A DNA stretch of 17,664 nucleotides. Source: CAIUVD01 sp044338255. GTDB taxonomy: Bacteria; Planctomycetota; UBA11346. Positions within the stretch are counted from its first letter, which is position 1; each line of letters begins with the position of its first letter. The notes under the pieces are model-generated. The model did not search any database and was not told the DNA's origin. It saw only the letters and a list, made by a program, of their open reading frames with translations. A program made the position numbers and the translations under genes. The stretch is from assembly GCA_044338255.1 (NCBI GenBank), contig JBIILZ010000081.1, forward strand, positions 1 to 17,664, read 5' to 3'. Positions 13,071-17,664 of the stretch are shown here, piece by piece.

Positions 13071-13835
13071 ATGCGCATGAGCGAGAATCTTGACGACCTG
13101 CGCAATGTCGCGGTGCTGGCGGGGCGAGCGGTCGATGTCGATCATACCCTCGGCACCGCCCTCGACGCCTTGGCGGATGTCATCCCCTACGACCTAGCGG
13201 CGGTGCTCGAGCTGCGCGACGAGGTCCTCATCGTGCGTTGCGCACGCGGGCCATTGGCCGACGAGCAGGTCCGCAATCACCGTCTGGCCCTGAGCACCGC
13301 TCCCGCACTGGCGGCGGCCATCGCCAGCGGTCGGCCGCGGGTGTTCACCGATGAAGATCACGACCGGACGCGCGGCGGCGACGGCGATCCCTATGATGGC
13401 GTGGTCGACCTGCCCTATGGCCATGCCTGCTTGGTCGCGCCCCTGGTCGCTGGCGGACGCACGGTGGGCGTGATGACCTTCGATCGTTCGGTGTGCGATC
13501 GCTACGATGATGGCACGGTGGCCCTGGTGACGGTGTACGCGCAACTGGTGGCTTTGTCGCTGGCGCTGTCCATCGGCCATGAAGTGACCCCCTCGGCGCC
13601 GGTGAACGAGACCAAGCCCGTCGAGCCGCCCAGCGAGCCCGCCACGGTGGTCAGCGAACCGCCGCGAGCAGAAACCCGAACTCTGCTCGAAGTCGAACGC
13701 GAAGCGATCAGCGCCGCCCTCATCGCCCAGAACTGGCGCATCTACGGCCCCGACGGTGCCGCCGCCAAACTCGGCCTGCCCCCGAGCACGCTACAGCACC
13801 GCATGCGGAAACTGGGCCTGGTCAAACCGCGCTAA
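13071..13835 (+). CDS. GAF-domain regulator with Fis-type HTH, no AAA+ domain
   Basis: A 254-residue protein with a GAF-type sensor domain at about 25-165 (IPYDLAAVLEL at 38-48, LVAPLVAGGRTVGVMTFDR at 121-139), a proline/glutamate-rich linker at 171-200 and a C-terminal Fis-family helix at about 203-250. The last part, YGPDGAAAKLGLPPSTLQHR at 225-244, closely follows the C terminus of FhlA-type sigma-54 activators. The AAA+ domain that would contact sigma-54 is absent, so it could repress, act as an architectural DNA binder, or regulate without ATP use. ATG at 13071 is chosen, ATG 13077 or TTG 13044 are alternatives, and none has a strong ribosome site. It is divergent from the gamma-CA operon, a likely target. 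A heptamer array starts one base after its TAA. Confidence 0.8.
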   Translation: MRMSENLDDLRNVAVLAGRAVDVDHTLGTALDALADVIPYDLAAVLELRDEVLIVRCARGPLADEQVRNHRLALSTAPALAAAIASGRPRVFTDEDHDRTRGGDGDPYDGVVDLPYGHACLVAPLVAGGRTVGVMTFDRSVCDRYDDGTVALVTVYAQLVALSLALSIGHEVTPSAPVNETKPVEPPSEPATVVSEPPRAETRTLLEVEREAISAALIAQNWRIYGPDGAAAKLGLPPSTLQHRMRKLGLVKPR

Positions 13836-13836
13836 G

Positions 13837-14039
13837 CCAGCGACCAGCGACCAGAGACCAGAGACCAGAGACCAGAGACCAGAGACCAGAGACCAGAGAC
13901 CAGAGACCAGAGACCAGAGACCAGAGACCAGAGACCAGAGACCAGAGACCAGAGACCAGCTGCCAGCGACCAGCGACCAGCGACCAGCGACCAGCGACCA
14001 GCGACCAGCGACCAGAGACCAGAGACCAGCGGCCAGAAA
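13837..14039. repeat. CCAGNGA heptamer array, 29 units
   Basis: An unbroken 7-bp period over 203 bases: CCAGCGA twice, CCAGAGA fifteen times, CCAGCTG once, CCAGCGA seven times, CCAGAGA twice, then CCAGCGG and CCAGAAA. Two unit types occur in blocks, as expected from slippage or unequal exchange. It begins one base after the regulator stop. The reverse complement matches the 551-634 array. It has no stop codon in several frames, so long spurious reading frames cross it. From 14040 to the DUF1501 stop nothing else is recognised. Confidence 0.95.
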
Positions 14040-14134
14040 ATAAATGGAACTGAAAGCAACCACCTTACCCCTGCTGGCGGCCTTCGAATCCTGCGGTTTT
14101 CCTCGACTGGAATCCTCAGCCGACCAAGCCTATC

Positions 14135-15448
14135 TTAGGCCCAATTCACGCACGCGATCGGGGCATACGCCGTCGGCGTCCCCGGCGCGACGGTGAAGGG
14201 ATCGAGCGCGCTCGCGAGGTTGGTCGAGGAGATCCCCAACCAATTGCCACAAGTCGCGTACAACTGCCGGAAATCGATGTTGGCCTGGAGATTCCCGCGA
14301 CTGTCGGGGGCCGCCAGGTTGGGCTGGGTGCCGTAGATGCCGCCGACGACCTTACCACCCATGAAGAAATGCGCCGCTGCCGTACCATGATCGGTGCCGG
14401 CGGAACTGTTCTCTTCGATGCGCCGTCCGAACTCGGAATAGCTCATCAGCAGGACATTGTCCCATTTGCCCTTTTCGACCAGGGCGGTGCGCAAGGCGCT
14501 GAGGGCGGCGGCAACCTGCGACATCAGATCGGCATGCTTGTTGAGCTGATTGGTATGGTTGTCAAAACCACCGATCGACATCTTGTAGAACGCGCACGGC
14601 AGGCCGCCGGCGATGCATTGCGCGACATACTTGGCCTGATTGCCGAGGTTATTGCTGGGGAATGCGGTCGCGAACGTCACCGGCGTCCCGACCGCCGTCT
14701 GGAAGGCATCATGCGCCGCCGACGCCGCCTGCTGGGTGGTGAGCAGGTGCAGCACCGCTGGTTTGCCGCTCGCCGCCGTCAACTGCCCGGCCGTGGGCAG
14801 GGGAATCTTGTCAGCGGTACTGCGACCAAGGAAATCGCTGGGCTTGGACATCGAGATCGTCGACACGCCCGAACCACGCGCAGGATTATTGTTTTCACGG
14901 CGGAAGATGACCGCCGCCGTATTGGCCTGGCTGCCGGCCACCGTCTCCTTCGCGAACATGCGTCCCAACCAACCGCTGCCGAGGACCGGCTGATTATCAT
15001 CAGCACCTGAATTCCAGATATCGATGCCGCGGAAGTGACTCAGATTCGGATTCGCGTAGCCGACGCCATGGACGAAGGCCAGGTGACCGGCTTGCCAAGC
15101 GGGCTTGAGCGGATCGAGCCCGGCATGCACGCCGAAACCGTCGGCAGTGGTCAAGGCTGTGCCGCTGCTCCAGGTCGAAAACGGGATCACCTGCGAACGC
15201 CAATCGCTGCTCGTCGGGCTCAGCTTCAGATACGTCGGACGCTTGGCCTTGTAGGTGGTGTCGGTGTACGGCACCAGCATGTTCAAGGCGTCGTTGCCGC
15301 CTTCGAGCTCCAACAGGATCAGGATCCGGTCACTGCGCACGATGCGCAAAAATCCATCGAAGGCGCTGAGGCTTTCTGGTAGAAGTGCCGACAGGGCGCC
15401 AAGGGTCGCAGTTTGCAGGACATGACGACGAGTCAGATGCATGGTCAT
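14135..15448 (-). CDS. DUF1501 family protein, Tat-exported
   Basis: A 437-residue protein of the DUF1501 family, which belongs to the alkaline phosphatase/sulfatase-like fold group and whose reaction is unknown. A twin-arginine signal, TRRHVLQT at 6-13, precedes a hydrophobic stretch ending near SLSA at 26-29, so folded export is expected. Family blocks are present: ILILLELEGGNDALNMLVPY at 42-61, SHFR at 137-140, GGFDNHTNQ at 293-301, SEFGRR at 338-343 and GTDHG at 351-355. The Asp/His residues in these blocks are the likely metal-site residues. GAGGA lies four bases before ATG 15448 and ten before ATG 15442, so either start is possible. It follows the DUF1800 gene by 11 bases. These two families are very commonly paired, which supports a joint function at the cell surface. 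Confidence 0.92.
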   Translation of the reverse strand: MTMHLTRRHVLQTATLGALSALLPESLSAFDGFLRIVRSDRILILLELEGGNDALNMLVPYTDTTYKAKRPTYLKLSPTSSDWRSQVIPFSTWSSGTALTTADGFGVHAGLDPLKPAWQAGHLAFVHGVGYANPNLSHFRGIDIWNSGADDNQPVLGSGWLGRMFAKETVAGSQANTAAVIFRRENNNPARGSGVSTISMSKPSDFLGRSTADKIPLPTAGQLTAASGKPAVLHLLTTQQAASAAHDAFQTAVGTPVTFATAFPSNNLGNQAKYVAQCIAGGLPCAFYKMSIGGFDNHTNQLNKHADLMSQVAAALSALRTALVEKGKWDNVLLMSYSEFGRRIEENSSAGTDHGTAAAHFFMGGKVVGGIYGTQPNLAAPDSRGNLQANIDFRQLYATCGNWLGISSTNLASALDPFTVAPGTPTAYAPIACVNWA

Positions 15449-15459
15449 GACGTCCTCTT

Positions 15460-17193
15460 TCAGCGCAGGTTGTAGGCGGAGTCGGTGATGTACTGGCGTG
15501 AGCGCTCAGCAGCCGTGCTGCCACTCGGACTGGTGCCGATCGGATCCGTGGCCAACAGCAGGATATCAAGGACATTGACCAAACGCACAGGAACCTGATT
15601 ACGGTAATTATAACCGGTCCAGCTCATGAACTCGCGGCGATCGACGAGGGTCTTGACGGTGATCCAATTGGTGCCTCCCGGCCACCCGAAGACACTTGGC
15701 GGATCGAAGAGGTCTTGGTCGAGAGCTTGAAACATCGACAGATGCTCATCCCAGCGCAACGGACGGATCGCCAACGGACGATAATAGCCGACAAACAATT
15801 CGACCGGTGCCCGTATCCGGGTGCCGCTGCGCGCGGCATCGCTGAACTCCGGACGATTGAACAAGGCGCGGTAGAGCTGGGTGAGATCCCAGTCGAAGGC
15901 ACCCGAGAACTGGTCAGCCAAAGCCTGGATCGCCGCCTGGGCACTCGCCGGATCGCCGATGAATTCCCTCCACAGGCGCGTCACCAAATACACCGCGCAG
16001 TACGAATGCCCACCACCAACCTTGGCCAGGATCTGATCGATGACCCAATCACCATCGGCAGAGGTCCCCGGACTGACCTGGCCCCAGAACGAGACCGGTG
16101 TGAAGTCGTGGTTCGAGGGGTTGAACTGAAAATTTCTACGGGCATCCACGCCGTAACCGGTGAAGCATCGCGCCACCAGGGGAATGACCGCCTCGTCATA
16201 GCCGCCGTAGGTTTTGCTTTCGCCCAAGGTGAATAATTCCAGCAATTCGCGGGCAAAATTTTCGTTGGGCTTGCCTTTTATGTTGCGTGCACTGTCGAGG
16301 TATTCGCACATCCCCGGATCCTTGCACATGGCCTTGAGAAAGGTGCGCAGACTGCCGGTGAAGTGCTGCCGATAGAGCCGATGCTGCCCGACCATCAGTT
16401 GCGGTACTTCAAGACCGCTGGTGGACGAGGTGAAGATATTGTGCCAGAACAGCAGCAGACGTTCGCTCAAGGCATCAGGACTGGTGACCATCTGCCGGAA
16501 AAACCAGGCTTTGAATTCTTGTTGGCGTGGATACCGCCGACCGTTGTAAGCATCTTTGTCTGCCTGCGAGAGGGCGGCATACTCGGTCGAGGTCAAGATC
16601 GGCTCGTCGGTCCATGCCGGGTACACTTCATGCGGCGTGCTGCTCAGACGGCCCAACAGACGTTCGACGATCTGAGCATGGGTCATTCCCGCATAGCCCA
16701 TCAGCTCGTCCCAGGAAGGAGGGAATGCCATGGCCGCGACCGAGGCACGGGTAGTGACCAGGCTCGTATGCAAGGCGGTGGCGGTCTCGCTGGGCGTAGG
16801 ATTGATGGTGATGCCGATGTTGCCGATGCCGGCGGTGCCGCTGACCGCAAACTCATAGGCCTGGGCCACCGTTCCCGGTCCGGGATCAGCGGCGCGATTG
16901 GTGCCCGCCGACCCGCCATTGAGCGCAAAGGTCACTGCCGGGGTCCCCGTCTGACCCCCGACGGTGAGCGCCCCGCCGCTGTTATCCTTCACCGTCAGAC
17001 TGCTGATGGTCGCCGATGCCGGCGGCACGCTGACGGCATCGGCCCCTCCGCCTCCTCCGCCGCCGCAACCTGCAAGCGTCACCAGTGCTACTGCACCTGC
17101 ACCCGCCAGCACCGTTGCCTCGGCCAAGGATACGGTCGCCACCGGCTCAGCCGAAGAAGCTATCAGAGCATCGGATTCAGAGGCAAGGCGCAT
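15460..17193 (-). CDS. DUF1800 family lipoprotein
   Basis: A 577-residue DUF1800 protein. The N-terminal hydrophobic run ends in TLAGC with Cys43, followed by seven glycines, so it is probably a lipoprotein on a flexible tether. The signal is preceded by an unusually long n-region of about 25 residues. Residues 60-130 form a Gly/Ala/Thr-rich segment not part of the core domain. DUF1800 spans about 157-545, with LLLFWHNIFTSS at 246-257, NENFARELLELFTLGE at 310-325, ARCFTGYG at 341-348 and DPPSVFGWPGG at 497-507. ATG at 17193 is preceded by GGAG with a seven-base gap, which decides the start. An upstream in-frame ATG at 17355 would overlap the small gene before it and lacks such a site. Biochemical function is unknown; the DUF1501 partner follows. 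Confidence 0.92.
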   Translation of the reverse strand: MRLASESDALIASSAEPVATVSLAEATVLAGAGAVALVTLAGCGGGGGGGADAVSVPPASATISSLTVKDNSGGALTVGGQTGTPAVTFALNGGSAGTNRAADPGPGTVAQAYEFAVSGTAGIGNIGITINPTPSETATALHTSLVTTRASVAAMAFPPSWDELMGYAGMTHAQIVERLLGRLSSTPHEVYPAWTDEPILTSTEYAALSQADKDAYNGRRYPRQQEFKAWFFRQMVTSPDALSERLLLFWHNIFTSSTSGLEVPQLMVGQHRLYRQHFTGSLRTFLKAMCKDPGMCEYLDSARNIKGKPNENFARELLELFTLGESKTYGGYDEAVIPLVARCFTGYGVDARRNFQFNPSNHDFTPVSFWGQVSPGTSADGDWVIDQILAKVGGGHSYCAVYLVTRLWREFIGDPASAQAAIQALADQFSGAFDWDLTQLYRALFNRPEFSDAARSGTRIRAPVELFVGYYRPLAIRPLRWDEHLSMFQALDQDLFDPPSVFGWPGGTNWITVKTLVDRREFMSWTGYNYRNQVPVRLVNVLDILLLATDPIGTSPSGSTAAERSRQYITDSAYNLR

Positions 17194-17227
17194 GAAGTCT
17201 CTCCAAAGTTGAACTGAAACCGACCGA

Positions 17228-17290
17228 AATGGCGAGGGCCATGCTTGGCAATTCACCGGAGGCCGACGCAGATGCGCGGCCATCGCCGTT
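17228..17290. repeat. Second, shorter copy of the REP-like element
   Basis: AATGGCGAGGGCC (17228-17240) pairs imperfectly with GGCCATCGCCGTT (17278-17290). The last 24 bases match 10419-10442 except for one base, in the same orientation. Compared with that copy the central segment is shorter by about 30 bases. It lies between the 72-residue gene and the DUF1800 gene, where the hairpin could reduce readthrough or set relative expression. Confidence 0.65.
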
Positions 17291-17509
17291 CTAGCCAGAA
17301 ACGCCGCCGGTCGTGGTGAGTTGGATGGTGCGGATGGTTTCGACTCCCGCCGCATCGATGGCGGTCAATGAGACGATGCCATTCACCAGCGGAACCTCGG
17401 CCGAATAGGCTCCCGTGGTGCTGATGGGCACGGTAACGCCATTCGCCAGGAGGCGCACCGTTGTCACCGAGACTTGGCCGGTGATCACCAAGGTAAGACT
17501 CAAGGCCAT
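17291..17509 (-). CDS. Small beta-sandwich-like protein, 72 residues
   Basis: A 72-residue protein that resembles a single bacterial Ig-like/glucodextranase-type beta-sandwich domain: ITGQVSVTTVRLLANGVTV at 9-27, a turn with TGAYSAEVPLVNG at 32-44, and LTAIDAAGVETIRTIQL at 48-64. Such domains normally sit inside long surface proteins, but here one stands alone and has no signal peptide. GGAGG lies four bases before ATG 17509, which supports expression. The TAG is at 17291-17293, overlapping no other gene. It precedes the DUF1800 gene by 97 bases that hold the REP-like hairpin, so it may be the first gene of that operon. It could also be a remnant domain. A longer reading frame in another phase (17253-17600) is a shadow. 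Confidence 0.6.
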   Translation of the reverse strand: MALSLTLVITGQVSVTTVRLLANGVTVPISTTGAYSAEVPLVNGIVSLTAIDAAGVETIRTIQLTTTGGVSG

Positions 17510-17575
17510 AGCGCCTCCGTAGAGTTATAATTTCAATATCACTATATAATTTGCGGAAAAATTGCACGCATACAT
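17510..17575 (-). promoter_or_regulatory. AT-rich promoter region for the DUF1800/DUF1501 cluster
   Basis: Bases 17523-17562 are strikingly AT-rich in a GC-rich window. On the minus strand they contain TATAAC and TATAGT, both possible -10 elements 20-50 bases before the 72-residue gene. No convincing -35 is seen at the standard distance. The plus strand also offers TATAAT-like sequences, so leftward use is inferred from gene direction. From 17576 to 17664 I recognise nothing. Confidence 0.4.
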
Positions 17576-17664
17576 GTCCGGGTCTGCTGGCGGGCAACAC
17601 CCTGGATCACTCGCGGCCACGACTAGGAGCCTGTCGGATGATCCCTGGGAGCGCCGGGCACCAG

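Noticed and set aside
13791..14063. Minus-strand frames encoding Leu-Trp-Ser-Leu-Val-type heptapeptide repeats
   Set aside because: A 7-bp tandem repeat read in codons gives such peptides automatically. No coding evidence remains outside the array.
17253..17600. Minus-strand frame of 115 codons overlapping the 72-residue gene
   Set aside because: The product has no recognisable features, whereas the 72-residue frame has an Ig-like pattern and a GGAGG ribosome site.

Overview
The window is GC-rich bacterial DNA. It carries a complete nitrate uptake and reduction locus, two further gene clusters encoding cell-envelope proteins, and an unusual density of tandem repeats and hairpins. The phylum cannot be fixed from this sequence. 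The DUF1800/DUF1501 pair, the orphan four-helix-bundle (S23/IVS-like) protein, the NrtA-type transporter and the repeat-rich spacers would suit a planctomycete/verrucomicrobial-type genome or a proteobacterium. This is an inference of low confidence.

Layout. (1) 1-759: a nested hairpin, a four-helix-bundle protein gene, then two short tandem arrays ending in CTGGTCN heptamers. (2) 760-4049, minus strand: an ABC nitrate importer transcribed in the order nrtA (binding protein), nrtB (permease), nrtD (ATPase). (3) 4050-4501: the divergent control region, with one sigma-54-type -24/-12 element facing each way, both containing TTGGCACG. (4) 4502-8161, plus strand: a 1219-residue protein that joins a molybdopterin nitrate reductase, an NADH/FAD reductase and a BFD-type [2Fe-2S] domain. 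(5) 8301-9821, plus: a sigma-54 activator with GAFTGA loop and Fis HTH but no receiver domain. (6) 9822-10443: a gene-poor spacer of hairpins and a 78-bp tandem repeat. (7) 10444-12948, minus: three overlapping genes for a gamma-carbonic-anhydrase-like protein, a secreted protein of unknown function and a small lipoprotein. (8) 13071-13835, plus: a GAF plus Fis-HTH regulator without an AAA+ domain, followed one base after its stop by 29 perfectly phased heptamers of the same family as the array at 551-634, in opposite orientation. (9) 14135-17509, minus: a Tat-exported DUF1501 protein, a DUF1800 lipoprotein and a 72-residue beta-sandwich-like protein.

How the genes work together. Regions 2-5 read as one regulon. 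The activator, with sigma-54 RNA polymerase, would open both divergent promoters. NrtABD would import nitrate, and the fusion enzyme would pass electrons from NAD(P)H through FAD and Fe-S centres to the Mo site, reducing nitrate to nitrite. No nitrite reductase is present here, so that step must be encoded elsewhere. The rest of the window has no evident link to nitrogen metabolism.

The strongest unexplained signals are the matched, oppositely oriented heptamer arrays about 13 kb apart, one of them just downstream of the four-helix-bundle gene; the three-part nitrate reductase fusion; and the frame-neutral 78-bp repeat, each unit of which carries two perfect palindromes. Tandem expansions of 12, 15 and 18 bp inside three genes suggest that short-repeat growth is common in this genome.
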